Source: Silene conica | Lineage: Eukaryota > Streptophyta > Magnoliopsida > Caryophyllales > Caryophyllaceae | Reading direction: 5' to 3' | NCBI GenBank assembly: GCA_029255685.2 | Contig: CM055319.2 | Span: 15,904,247 to 15,968,246 of the forward strand | DNA length: 64,000 bases | In this document: positions 32,417 through 44,222 of the stretch, piece after piece | How positions within the stretch are numbered: position 1 is the stretch's first letter | Layout: each line of letters begins with the position of its first letter | The notes under the pieces: model-generated | Told to the model about the DNA's origin: nothing | Databases searched by the model: none | What the model saw: only the letters and a program-made list of their open reading frames with translations | Translations under genes and position numbers: made by a program

Positions 32417-35211
32417 TGTAACACCCCCATTTATTTAAGAGCCTTTAGCAAGACATTCTCAAATAAATAGAGCTGTTACCATCTCGGAATGTCCGAGGTA
32501 GTGAATAGCAAAGTAAAACAAGCCAAAGTACTTTATATAAAACTGATAAAATTTAAACTTTTCACATTACAATTACTACGCGGTAAAATTAAAGTACAAC
32601 TGATACGTCTAAGTATGTGATCTACCTCTAAGTAGGTCCAAGCCATGTCTCTCTCCATGCCCAAGCTCCTAATCCATCTGTCTCTGACGTGTAGAATCTA
32701 CTCCCCATTACGGATCATCGTAGGTGCACACGAATACACTGTCAACCTCGCGGTTGAGTAGGATAACACAATAATAAATAATGCAACAATGATGATATGC
32801 AAATGTCATGATATGCTCGAGCTCAATCTCATTCTCAATCTCAAACCCGTAACACCCAGCCATACCGAACCTCCCGGCAGACTATAATCGGCCGTCGCCG
32901 AACACCAGCTCAATAGCTGATAAGACACCAGGCCTGGTCTGCAGAACCACCCTGGGCTTTATATCAGAACAATATCTGATCCATATCTTTCTCAGTAACC
33001 AATGCATATGCCATGCTCATGAATGCAACACAAAATAAATAACCATTAAATATCATGCTCATATAACTCATATTTGCATCCATAATATACAAGGCAACAA
33101 CCATTCATAACACAACACAGAGTAACATCCATTCATAACACTTCATAGAGTATAGTGTCAGTGTATCCTACCTGGATAGCAATATAATCCCATAGCAACC
33201 CAGTAAGTAGACAAAATTATGTCACTTCAAAACCGTCACCTAACAAATACAATACACACAATTACTAACTAAAACAGGTACACAAACTAATTTAATATGT
33301 CAAATATTCGAATTAATTATTTAAATAATATATATTACGCATAACGATTCCATGTTAAGCATGACCACGTCAATTAACTTAATTAGTCGATAAATAAAAT
33401 ATCGTCATTAGATAAAATAAATGAACCAACTTAGTAATTTAAACTAATTAAACTAATTGAATACAAACACATAACTAACTAATTAAACTATTAGGACATA
33501 CACTAACTAACCAAATAAACAAACTATCTACTAAAACAAACTAATAATACTACTTATAATACTAATCATAATATAATAATAATAATAATAATATTATATT
33601 AATAACAATATCAATAATAATAATATTAATAATAATAATGATAACATATATTAATATAATAATAATGATCAAACAAAATCAACACAAACAGCCATATCTC
33701 ACGCAATAGCCACGACCCCCTGCCCCAGCAACACGCATAACAAGCAGTTTGTTGTAGCCATTTTCCCGACGCCACCAGCACCAGCCCGGTACCCGAAAAC
33801 TGCCACCACTGGACCCAACCTCAACTACGTACTACTAACTACAGCTTCCACCCATTAGCCACCACCAGAGGCCACCATACCCACCCCTACGTATAGCCCA
33901 AAACAGCCTGCACACACGACACTTTTGTTTTATTTCCAGAAAATCGATTGTGCCCCCTTCCTTCTCACGTTAGTATCTCTCACCACCATGCCCCATACCA
34001 CTTCTGGCCACCACCTTTGTCACCACTGTCCCACGGTGGTTCCAGGGGTGGTACCATCTCCCTCTCGTCTTACCTCCAACCACCGAAACAACCGCAACCA
34101 AACCCTCTTCTCCAACACGGCCCTGTTCTATTTCTGCTCCTTCTGGTTTCTCTTATTCCTGCCGCCCCTAAACAACCCTGATTATGGTGGTGCTCCGGCC
34201 ACCACGTGCCACCATACAACCGCCCATAAAACCTACTAACATCCTACTACCATTACCAACAAATTAGTACTTAAGATTAAACCAGAACAACAATCGAATA
34301 AGCAATAGAAATCGAAACAGAGACATAAAAATTGTTATTGTCGCTACTTAAAGGTGATTATCGAGACGCCCACGGTGGTCTTATGACCGATAGACGGGGG
34401 TAAAGGTGTTAAGGGTCCTATAAAGACCACTCTAGGCCATAAACGCAATATTGAAGGTTTGATAAACGTGATAGACAACGTGTTGAACTTACCGATGAAC
34501 AAGCGATGAAGATGATGTATTTGATGGATGTTCTTGCTTTGTTTTCTTTCTCTTTTGTTAAACACGTAATCCCACAGTATACAAAATAGGGCATGAGGAG
34601 TGAGAGGCTAGGTATGTCGATGGTTTAGGAGTAGGGTTTTATTTTTTGAATTGTGTTGTCGACAAAGGAGATTGTTGTAGAGTTGATGTCGATGACAAGT
34701 AGGGTAAGGGTTTGGGTTGTGGTAACATGTAACCTAGGGTAACTTTTGGGCCCATCTATCTTATTACTTGGCCCACCACGCATCTCGAGATATTCTAACA
34801 CGTTCCCGACTCGTAACTTAAAATAACCAAGTACATATAATTTATTTATACAATTTAAATTAATTATGGAAAAATAATTTAATTAGCACTAACACAAATA
34901 TATATAAAAATTAGGATTTAAATATAATTATGACTTAAATAATAAAACAAGTATAAATGAGAAATAAATATAAAATATGAGATATACTTAATTATAAATA
35001 TATTATCAAAATAAAGAATTACGAATGAAACGTTATTTTATGAAGTAACCATCAAATATAAAATGATTATGAAATACGGAATAATCGTAGAAATACAATT
35101 TATAAAACAATAATAGTTTACGTAAAAATACTTTATAAACATTCCATTGAAATACTTGTATAGAACATGGTTTGACAGCGGTTGACCGAGGCTAAAATAC
35201 GGGGTATTACA
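32417..35211 (-). mobile_element. R1-family solo LTR, copy 2, complete
   Basis: TGTAACACCCCCATTTATTT...ATACGGGGTATTACA, 2795 bp, flanked by a perfect 5-bp target duplication AGCAA (32412-32416 and 35212-35216). No interior or second LTR, so it is a solo LTR. It contains an AAT/ATA microsatellite (about 33541-33672) and a CCACCA-rich stretch (33720-34240) whose short Pro/His-rich frames I do not consider genes. Confidence 0.92.
33541..33672. repeat. AAT/ATA microsatellite
   Basis: Nearly pure run of AAT, AATATT and AATAAT units inside R1 copy 2. Confidence 0.85.
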
Positions 35212-35478
35212 AGCAACATCAACCAGCAGCAACCGGTAGCAGCAGCCAGCAACCAGCAGCCTACAACAGCAACATCAACAAGCAGCCAAAAGCAGCAGCA
35301 GCTAGTAGCATCAGCAGCAACAGCAGCCAACACCAAGAGCCTACAACAAGCAGCAGTAGCAGCAACAACAGTCAGTAGCAGCAGCCAACAGTCAAGTATC
35401 AAGCAGCAGTAGCAAGCAACAAGCATCAAGCAGCAGTAGCAAGTAGTAGCAGCAACCAACAGCATCAACCAACAACAC
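35212..35478. repeat. CAG/CAA-rich trinucleotide tract
   Basis: Imperfect CAG, CAA, GTAGCAG and AACAGC repeats. The same text begins before the R1 solo LTR (CATCCAGCAGCAA at 32404-32416), so the LTR inserted into this tract. The Gln/Ala/Ser/Thr-rich frames across it reflect low complexity rather than a gene. Confidence 0.85.
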
Positions 35479-35939
35479 TAGTAGCAAACATGGTAGTGGC
35501 ATCAATCATAACTGAGTCTAATAGCCCATGACATATCTCGAGGAACTTATATATCTATATCCCGTTCTTAACCCATAACATAAAATTACCGAGTACATAT
35601 AATAATATAATTTAAATATAAATTAAATATGAATATGAAGGTAAATAGTATTACAAGTCCACATAATATACTAAATATAATTATTATAGCAACTAGCAAA
35701 TACGTATCAAATAATATATAATTATATCTCTTCTTGATAATAATATAAAGCAACTCATTATTATGAACTATGAAAATACGGGGTATTACACAATTACACA
35801 ATGTTCTCGACCAAGTACACAATGTACTCGACCTAGTACAAACGAACATACTCGATCTTTCCTTCTGACATGGGTGTACTCGACCGAATATGGCCTACTC
35901 GACCAATTACACCCACTCGTCTAAGAGATGGGTGTTACA
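35479..35939. repeat. Fragments of long-LTR ends with TCGACC repeats
   Basis: 35520-35789 matches the R1 terminus (CATATCTCGAGG...ATACGGGGTATTACA). 35790-35939 carries five TACTCGACC-type motifs and ends GAGATGGGTGTTACA, the end of another LTR. Both are fossil pieces. Confidence 0.6.
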
Positions 35940-36193
35940 ATAAATATATGTATTACAACATTACAAGCTACTTATGTCAATATTAAAATCTAACCATAAC
36001 TCATAGTTATTAGACTACCACTAATAACATCCAAACATCACGTCATCATTCAGGCTCAGCAGTAAGGAAAAACAACAACAAACACCTGAAACATATATGA
36101 CTACTCACCATTTGCCTGTAATATCAAATATTTCACCACAAACACAGACAAGCAGAAGAAGGACAAGAAAAAAACACCACCGAGTTAGTACAA
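35940..36193. other. Spacer, nothing recognised
   Basis: AT-rich sequence between LTR fragments, with no ORF or clear element boundary. Confidence 0.5.
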
Positions 36194-38067
36194 TGTAACA
36201 CCCCGATAATTCTCGTCTTATAATTTTTTAAAGATTTCGATTTTAATTTCAAGAATGATTTATATTTCATGGAATTTCGTAAACAGGGTAAAAAGATATG
36301 AATATTTCATTTTCGACCACGTTAGTTTTCAAATGATATTTAAAATTTTGTAATTTTAAATTTCGGCTTCGATTTTCGAAAATTATAATTACATCGAATA
36401 ATTTCTTATATTAGAGTTTGTTTGTATATTTATTCTATCTTGAGTCATAATAGTGTTAAGGTATCATTTTCGTCTTAATTGGACAAATCCGAGTTATTCC
36501 GAATCATTAAATGAATCCTAAGTCAATTTCCGACTCAAGCTCCCCTTATACTCCTTATATTGTGTTTTCCTCCCAAACAATATATCACTCCTTCATCCTC
36601 TTTAATCATAAAACCTTAAATCACCATTGTTGGTGAATCCTTCAAGAACACAACTACAACCATAACTTCATCATTTCTAGCTCAAATTTGATGTTCTTTA
36701 TGTGTATGTTGTCCTCTCCTTCTTTTATTTCTTTTCATATAATCAAAATTTAGTCTAGTTGAGTTTCTTGAAAATCCGTCTTTCTAGGGTTTCGTTTTTT
36801 GTTTGATTTCTCGAAGATCTTGAGCAAGGATGGGTGATTTGACTTCACTGACGAGTTTCCTTGAAATTTTCAAGAGCTTTAAAGGTAACTTTGGGAGATT
36901 ACTCGACTTTAAGTCAAATAGTTGTCTTTATGTGATTTATGTGTGAATTAGCATAATGGAATGGTTGTTTGTGGTGCTATTATGTATATTAATTCATTTA
37001 CTTATTTGTTTTAATGAACGTCATCTCAAATGTTGTATTGGATGGAATTTTAATTGGAGGTAATGAGTAGTAAGGTGTTCTTCACATATTCTTGGTGTTC
37101 ATGTCAATAATATGATTTTGAATGATTAATTCATGAATAAGCATGTTAAGCTTACCTTAAATCATTTGTTTACATTTGTATGTGGGAATAAGGCATATTG
37201 ATGTGGTTTATGTATAATTTACACGAGTTTGAACATGTATAAAATCCGTCTTAAGACCGTCACAAATGTTTTGTTTTGAAAAAAATGAGGAATGGCATGT
37301 CAGGTATGCCCAGTCGGTCAATCGGCTTCCGGTGGCAAATCGGTCGGGAGTCCGTTTGTGTATTTCTGCCAAATTCTGATTTGCTTTGTGTAAGGGGGAT
37401 CCCAGCCGACTAACCGGCGGACGGTGCACCGGCTGGGTATCCCTCTTATGGTTTTGGACTTTTGAAAATAAGTATGGAAGGGTTCTCTACCGGGTGGCCG
37501 ACAGCTGGTCCACTGGCTGAGAGTGCCTCTTGTTGTTGCAAAGTGTTTTTAAAATGCCTTGAGAGGTTTCCAGCCGATTACCTATCAGCCGGTTGGGGAC
37601 GACTCAAAGTCCCAATTATTGTTCTGCCCCAACTTTCTTGTGTTTAATTTTAAGGCAGGGTTTTCCAGCCAGCAAGCCGACAGCAGGTCAATCCACCGGC
37701 TGGGAGTACCTGAGCATGATTTTCAATTGTTTTCGTTTAATTCTCAAACGAATGGTTTTTATAAGGTGGCTTGAGTACGTGTTATGTGGTGTTGAGTGAT
37801 TTTTGTTTGAACGGTTATGGGCTGCTCTACCTTGGGACCGATCCCAAGGCCCAAGTAACATTACACGCATCTCTAGGTCTCGTAGTAAAATTAGCACGTG
37901 ATTCAATAATTAATTTCCGTACTCGACACTTCACTAACCGCATATAAAAATATAAGAAAACTTATTCCATAAATTAATTATCGAACCTAGACGTTCAACT
38001 AATTATCAACACATCAACATAAATATTAAATATTAAAATAAAATATACTAAAATACGGAGTATTACA
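36194..38067. repeat. Chimeric LTR: LTR-A-like front joined to an R1-like end
   Basis: Begins TGTAACACCCCGATAATTC and resembles LTR-A up to about 37815, including a cluster of diverged CCAGCCGGTTGGGG palindromes (37309-37706) followed by a TTTGAACGGTTA phrase as in LTR-A. From about 37816 it reads as the R1 terminus and closes ATACGGAGTATTACA. Because R1 lies on the minus strand, the two pieces are in opposite orientation. The flanks (TACAA and AATTA) do not match, so it is not one insertion. Confidence 0.6.
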
Positions 38068-38078
38068 AATTAATTAAA

Positions 38079-38789
38079 GAAATAGGTAATTTTTGAAATT
38101 TATTACCGAAAATGGGTCCCTGTAGGATCATATTTCCCTAACCTGGGACAAGAAATCAAGTCGCTCTAGGGGAGAGCGATTTGAGACTTGGTCACTGTGC
38201 TGATGAGCGATGAATTATTAAACACCTAAAACTATGCTAGCAAGCAAACTGGATTCCTAAATCACGCAATTGTTGATAATAAATCATGGAACTATGATAA
38301 CAAGCAAACTATCTTCCTAAATCACTCACATACGGAGCTGCCATGAGCCTTTTCATCACCGTCGTCATCATCATTGTCATCACCATCATCATTCTCATCA
38401 TCAACGAGATCTTTAACCGAAGGAAGCCTGCTCAGAAGACGGTAGACCTTCCTGCATACCATCGCCATCCATATCATCATATTCATCATCATCACTACCT
38501 TCATCTCCATCGCCATCACCTTAATCAACAACTTCTTCAGCTTCCTCGTCATCGACAACATCAACAACCTCGTGCTCTTCCTTATGGCCGTTCATGGAGT
38601 CGTTGTGACATTGTTTTTTTTTTTTGAGGTTGGGAAATTGGAAAACATGGGAAACAGGGGAGATGAAAAAAAGGAGGAAATGGAACAAGTCGCTCACCTG
38701 CACAATGACTTGATTTCTTGGGCAAATTCGGAACATCCTATCCTACGTGGACCCATTTTTGGTAATAAATTTCAATAGTTACCTATTTC
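38079..38789. mobile_element. MULE-like DNA transposon with 85-bp terminal inverted repeats
   Basis: 38079-38163 and 38705-38789 are inverted repeats (GAAATAGGTAATTTTTGAAA and following against GAAATAGGTAACTATTGAAA on the other strand; both continue through TTATTACC, ATGGGTCC and CAAGAAATCAAGTC). Long terminal repeats around unrelated DNA are typical of Mutator-like elements. The bases just outside (AATTAATTAA) are themselves palindromic, so the 9-bp duplication expected for a MULE cannot be confirmed. No transposase is present; the interior holds an acidic coding fragment. Confidence 0.75.
38322..38625 (-). pseudogene. Captured fragment of an acidic-repeat coding sequence
   Basis: The minus strand encodes acidic runs in two frames: HEVVDVVDDEEAEEVVD, followed by a TAA and then GDGDGDEGSDDDEYDDMDGD in the same frame, and VDDENDDGDDNDDDDGDEK in another frame further on. 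This is what a D/E-rich host protein (nuclear acidic or chromatin-type) looks like after a nonsense change and a frame shift. It lies between the MULE-like terminal repeats, as in a Pack-MULE. The source gene is not identified. A GAT/GAA trinucleotide expansion alone could give the same look. Confidence 0.5.
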
Positions 38790-38811
38790 GTTAATTAATT
38801 TGTGAGAATCG

Positions 38812-39331
38812 TCCATTTCGGAAAAAATATTCAAAAGTATTTTCTCGTTTCCATGTGATTTGATTTCACATAAGTCAAAATCATTTTCTTTTCTCTTTTC
38901 ATATAAAAACCATCCACCATATTACCATAATATGAACTTCCTTTTTAAGTTTGTCATTTGTCAATTGTAAGTGTGACATGTGACATGAACATGTCACTAG
39001 GTATTATTATGTGTATTTAACAAATTAAATACTATAATACATAAATAATAACAGTTGACGACTTATACATGTAATTCATAATTTCGTATACGTAAAACCA
39101 ATTTATTTCTAACTTACAACATTTGTTCTTATAATTAATCTTTTATTCTAATTTTCCATGTTTCATAAACATCGATTAATATTTAGTAAAATAACGTTTT
39201 ATTTAATAATAATATCAAATCTTATTTAATCATATTAAAACAAGATTCCAATTTCTCATATCTATCTAATTAAGGATCTAATTAATCGTATCGCTATACA
39301 ATTAATTTACTTTTCTGTTTGAGATCCGTCA
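38812..39331 (-). repeat. Angela-type Copia LTR, part 1 (interrupted)
   Basis: From about 38870 the sequence follows the minus-strand Angela LTRs (AGTTTGTCATTTGTCAATTG, GTGACATGTGACATG, AACATCGATTAATATTT, as near 62880-63140). It is interrupted at 39331 by R1 copy 3 and resumes at 48295-48325 and 49627-49806. Its outer end is not resolved. Confidence 0.7.
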
Positions 39332-40154
39332 TGTAACACCCCCATTTATTTAAGAGCTTTTTGCAAGACATTCTAAAAGAAATAGAAATGTCAACATCTC
39401 GCAATGTCCGAGGTAGTGAATAAAAAAGTGAAACAAAACAAAGTACTTTATATTTAAATGGTAACTAAAGTCTATTACAACTTGTCTAAAACTCAAATAC
39501 AAAATTGTGACATAAGCAATTGAAATAAAGTCTGAACTGAAAGAACTAAGGTGATCTATAGTTAAGTACGTCCAAAGTCCGTATCTCACATTTCTGCCCC
39601 AGCTCCTAGCTCATCCGTCTCAGCCCTGCAGATTTTACTCCCCGTTACCGGATCATAGTAGGTGCACACGAATACACCGTCAACCTCCCGGTTGAGTAGG
39701 ATAATTATCCAGGTACAATAAATAAATATGCAACAAAGTATGATATGCAAATTTCATGCCACTACTGAGGTCAACCACCACCAAAACTCCAATCACAACC
39801 CAAAACTTCAACCCGACCGATCTCCAGTAGAGTCTCGTCGACCGTCGTCGAAAACCAGCGTAAAGCTGAAGACACCAGGCCTGGTCCTGCAGAACCACCT
39901 TGGGCTTATATCGAAACAGTATCCACTCCATATTTCCAATTAGTAACCAATGCATATGCAAATGCTCATGAATGCAACAATACTTATTATTCAATCATGT
40001 CAATAATAATGCAGTACTCATGCCAATGATAATAAATCAACACTCTCATGTCATTATGCATAACGGAACAATCTAATGCTAATATTAATAATCAACCATT
40101 AATTCCACCCTTCATCACGTCTATAAAATCTAATTAAAAGGCTAGCAAAAAAAA

Positions 40155-40225
40155 TGTGACATGGCAAGTTTTAAATATGACATGGCAAGTTTAAATGTGA
40201 CATGGCATATTAATGTGACACATGG
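40155..40225. repeat. TGTGACATGGCAAGT direct repeats
   Basis: Four imperfect copies of an ATGTGACATGGCA unit about 20-25 bp apart, next to the 5' end of Helitron H1. Confidence 0.8.
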
Positions 40226-41227
40226 ATTAAAAATTTATTATATGACATTTGTTTAGTTCATTTACCAACAAATATATAAATAAAATAAAAAGGTTAGCCA
40301 AAAGTATCTTGTTTCACCACTCGAATACTAACAAGTCACCTCATTATTTCTTATTTTAAAAGTAAAAAAAAACAAACTTTTACCCCTTAAATTTCTAGAT
40401 AACTTAAACAACAATTAAAAATCTAAATCAAAGTTCATACAATACTAAATTTTAAATTTCGACGTTTATTGTTAGAATATTTGAAGCAACAAATTAATAT
40501 ACACAACTTATAAAATAATATTATATAAGTTTTAAATATTAAGGAGAAATAATAACATACTACATTAAACATTTGACCTTTAAATTTTTAAAATTAGAAA
40601 AGGTTAAACGACAAATAAAAATTTACACCACTCTAATTTTAAACATTGACCTTTTAATATTATCATTATTCTTAAATTAGTTTTGTACATTAAATATACT
40701 ATTTTCCCAAATTTATGCAACCCTTTAAACTTTCATAATTTATAATTAATATTGATATTTTAAATGAAAATTTTGTAATAAAAATTTAATAATTTATTAT
40801 TAAAATTAAAGTTTTAATTAAATTTTTAATAAAACATGTTAATAATTAATTAAAAATTTTCATATTACTTACCACCCACCATTTTTTCCTATTTAATTCA
40901 TTTTCTTAATTGACCATGGTAATAAATTAATTAAAATTCTTCATAATACTTAACCACAACCAAATTAATTAAAATATAAAGCAAACCTTTTACATTTCAT
41001 TTATCTTTACTTTATTCTTATGTGTATATTAAATTTGCTAATAATGAAAAGAATGCTCAAAAGTCATATAACATTAAAATCCTGCTACATATTTATGTAT
41101 ATATTAAATTTGCTAATAATGATAAAAAAAAACTTTCAGAAGTCGTAAATTGCATCCTCAATCGGTTATAAATGTTTGATGAAGACAACATTTGTGAGCC
41201 AAAATTCAGGCCAATTTTTTTTGTATG

Positions 41228-41985
41228 CCTCCATCACCAAAAAAATTGTATGTGTTAATAATGTTTCTTATCATTGTCTCAACATTAAGGTAAACTAAGT
41301 ATATTAAGTTTTTATTTATTTAATTATTTATTTATAAGTTTCATTGGCTATAGATGACTCATTTAACTTCACATATATATTGTTTTGTTTTCATCTAGGA
41401 CTATCAAAATTTGTGGTTTGTGATATTCAAAGGTAAATATTCTTATATATCTATGACTCAATGTCTTATTTCTTTTATTACATAAAAAAACTCTTAAACT
41501 AACAACGATAAGGTTAACAATACAAAAATCAAATTCCACCATTTTGTTTGTTAGTAATCATTCAGTGAATTTTTTTTGTAGGAAAGATTCATTGGAGAAA
41601 GAGGACTATATATCTATCCCATCACCGAGAGAATTGTATCATTCTTGTCATTGTAAGTGTATTATGGTAAGGTAAGTGTATTAAGGTGTTAAATTAATAG
41701 TTTACTATCACATTTTTTAACTTCACATATATGTTGTTTTGTTGTTTTTTAGGGGCTGCCAAAATTTGTGGAGTTGTGCTATTCAAAAATAAAATTTACT
41801 TACATTTTTATTATTTAATGCACTATTTCTTTCATTATTTAAGAAAAAATTTAAATTAATATAATCACATGTAAATATTAAATAAATCAAATTCCACCAT
41901 TTTGTTTGTTATTAATCGCTAAGTGATTTTTTTTGTAGGGATGGTTCATTAATCATTCGAGAAAGAGAACTATATGAAGAAGAGA
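41228..41985 (+). repeat. Tandem duplication of about 380 bp with exon-like segments in Helitron H1
   Basis: Two units (about 41228-41613 and 41614-41985) share in order CCATCACC, TTAACTTCACATATAT, a TAGG-led block ending TTGTGATATTCAAAGGTAAAT (unit one) or TTGTGCTATTCAAAAATAA (unit two), CAAATTCCACCATTTTGTTT, and TTTTTTGTAGG followed by GATTCATTGGAGAAAGAG. Conserved blocks after TAG and before GT, separated by variable AT-rich DNA, look like small exons and introns of a captured gene. The gene is unknown and the blocks are too short to identify. Confidence 0.6.
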
Positions 41986-44222
41986 ATACTAAAATTGCTT
42001 AAACAAATACTCCTCATATTTCCCCTCAATACTATATTATAAACTAACGACACGGTTGACAACATGAATGTTCATGAATAATGGCCATATGAACATTATT
42101 ATTAATATTTATGCCTACAATATAGTTACAAGGCTACTTAAAGCATTTAATAACCCAACAATGAAACTTACATAAAACAAATTATTTAATCAATTTAAAA
42201 ACTTAATACACTTAACTTGATGTGAATAGACAGATAAGACATATTAGTGACACATTCAATTGACGATATGGATAGAAAAAAAAATTGTTTACAAATTTTT
42301 GCCCCTATAAAAAATTATAAACAATTAGAGATATATTTTACGACTTTTGAGCGTTTTTTTTCTTTTATTATCAAATTTAAGATAGACATAAATATTAAAT
42401 ACTAAGTATCTTACTATGTCATGTGTTATTAAAAAGACAAATCTAAAATCATGTGTCACATGCTTATTAATACAAAATTAAAATAAAAATGTTAATTGCA
42501 AACACAAAAATAAATTAACACAAACTATTTAGTTTCCTTTCCTTTCCTAAATTTGGTTATTAACCTAAATATTTATTTGACTTTTATTTCTTTTATTTAA
42601 TAGGATGACTTTTTGGTTTTCCTCACCCATTCGCCATTTGTAGTATGCTACTATTTAACTTAATTTATCATTTTTGCAAAATTTAAAATTTAGGATTTTT
42701 GACAAACTGATATAAATGTTATATTAAAACTAGCATTTATTAAACTTGATAAATATGCTACTATAAAAAAAATATGATTTTATAAGAAACAAAATATTGA
42801 GATAAAAATCCCTCTAATTTAATTAAAATATATGGTTTAAGCTATTTACACTGGTAATTTTATCATTCTCACAAAAAAGAAAAGAAAATCAAACATTATG
42901 CATTAATTTGCTGCCCTTTGGTCTTCACTCACTAACTTCATATAGCTAGAAAACAAATGGTCGTTGAAGCTTTTATATAAAAAAATTTGGTACATAATTT
43001 ATCTATACAATCTGCTAATCTAATTAAAAAGCAACCTTAAACATTTAATTTTTTGCCACATAACAACTACACTAAATTATTAAAAAAATTACATTAAATT
43101 TTTTATTAATAATTAACTTTGTTCATATTCATGGACCTATGTTGTTGGTGGTTTTGAAGATAAAAGTTTATAATTATAGGACCAACAATGTAAAACTTAA
43201 TTTCGATTTATTTATTATTTATTTCTCGCCAACGACTGTTGACACCTTCCTTTTCTTAAAAAAAGAAATTTATTAGTATATTAATAAAATTAACAACTAA
43301 AATAAAATATATAGCTTTAAAAATAAATCTGAGTTGTCAAAGAAATAAGACATTAACTAACTAACTTTATGTATTGGAAGACTATATCTTCTTAAATGGA
43401 TAAACTAATTCTCGTACAAATCTTAACAATACAATAAAAGAATAAAACTAAAACAGATAAACCCGTGAGTTTCACGGGTCACAAACCTAGTTACATATAA
43501 TACGCCAACCAAGATAATCAAATTAAACTGAGATTGAGTAGGTATATCCTACCTGGATAGCAATATAATCCAATAGCAAGCCAGTGAGTAAACAGAATTA
43601 TGCCACTTCAAAATCGTTACCTAACAAATGTAATATGAATAATTACTAACTCATATAACTACGTAAACAAGGTATAATATAACAACTAATCAATGTAATT
43701 AGTTAATTAATACATCAAGCATATCAAACTATATCAACCGTAACTACACTAATCAACAATTAGTCGATATATAAAATACCGTCTCAAGATAAAAACAAAA
43801 AAACTAATTAATCTAGTGAACAAAACAAATCTAGCAACTAATCCGTTTGATAAACTAATCTAAATTAATTAACCATCAACTACTATAATCAACCCACGAT
43901 AACAACTACTCACAATCAGCGACATATACGACAACATAAACCAACTCCAACATCAACACCAACATAACACAACACCAACACCACCCAACACCAGCATATG
44001 ATCACAATATCAATCGTACAACAATTACCACATAATTATTAATTCAATTAAACAGTAAAACTGAGTAGGGAAACCCTATCTTTTCGCAATCCAAGCACAC
44101 ACAAGCAATCAATTATAATCCTTCACATATCCATCACCTATATACCATAATCATGTATCATTACCACCTAATCCAATAATTAATCATGCACATAACCTAG
44201 ACTCATCATAACTTAATAGGAA

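Larger units (their letters stand above)
40120..43490 (+). mobile_element. Non-autonomous Helitron (H1), about 3.4 kb
   Basis: The 3' end is clear: hairpin ACCCGTGA/TCACGGGT at 43461-43479, then CTAG (43487-43490) followed by T. The 5' end is placed at TCTATAAAATCTAATTAAAA by its TC start, its resemblance to the other Helitron here, and the point where R1 similarity stops. The preceding base is G rather than the usual A, so the exact base is uncertain. No Rep/helicase frame exists. It holds short direct repeats near the 5' end and a duplicated exon-like segment. Confidence 0.75.

Noticed and set aside
33925-34239. Pro/His/Thr-rich ORFs as genes
   Set aside because: They lie in a CCACCA-rich part of R1 solo LTR copy 2, overlap each other in two frames and have no recognisable domain.
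35133-35468. Gln- or Cys/Leu-rich ORFs over the CAG/CAA tract
   Set aside because: Open frames on both strands are a by-product of the trinucleotide repeat and cross the LTR end.
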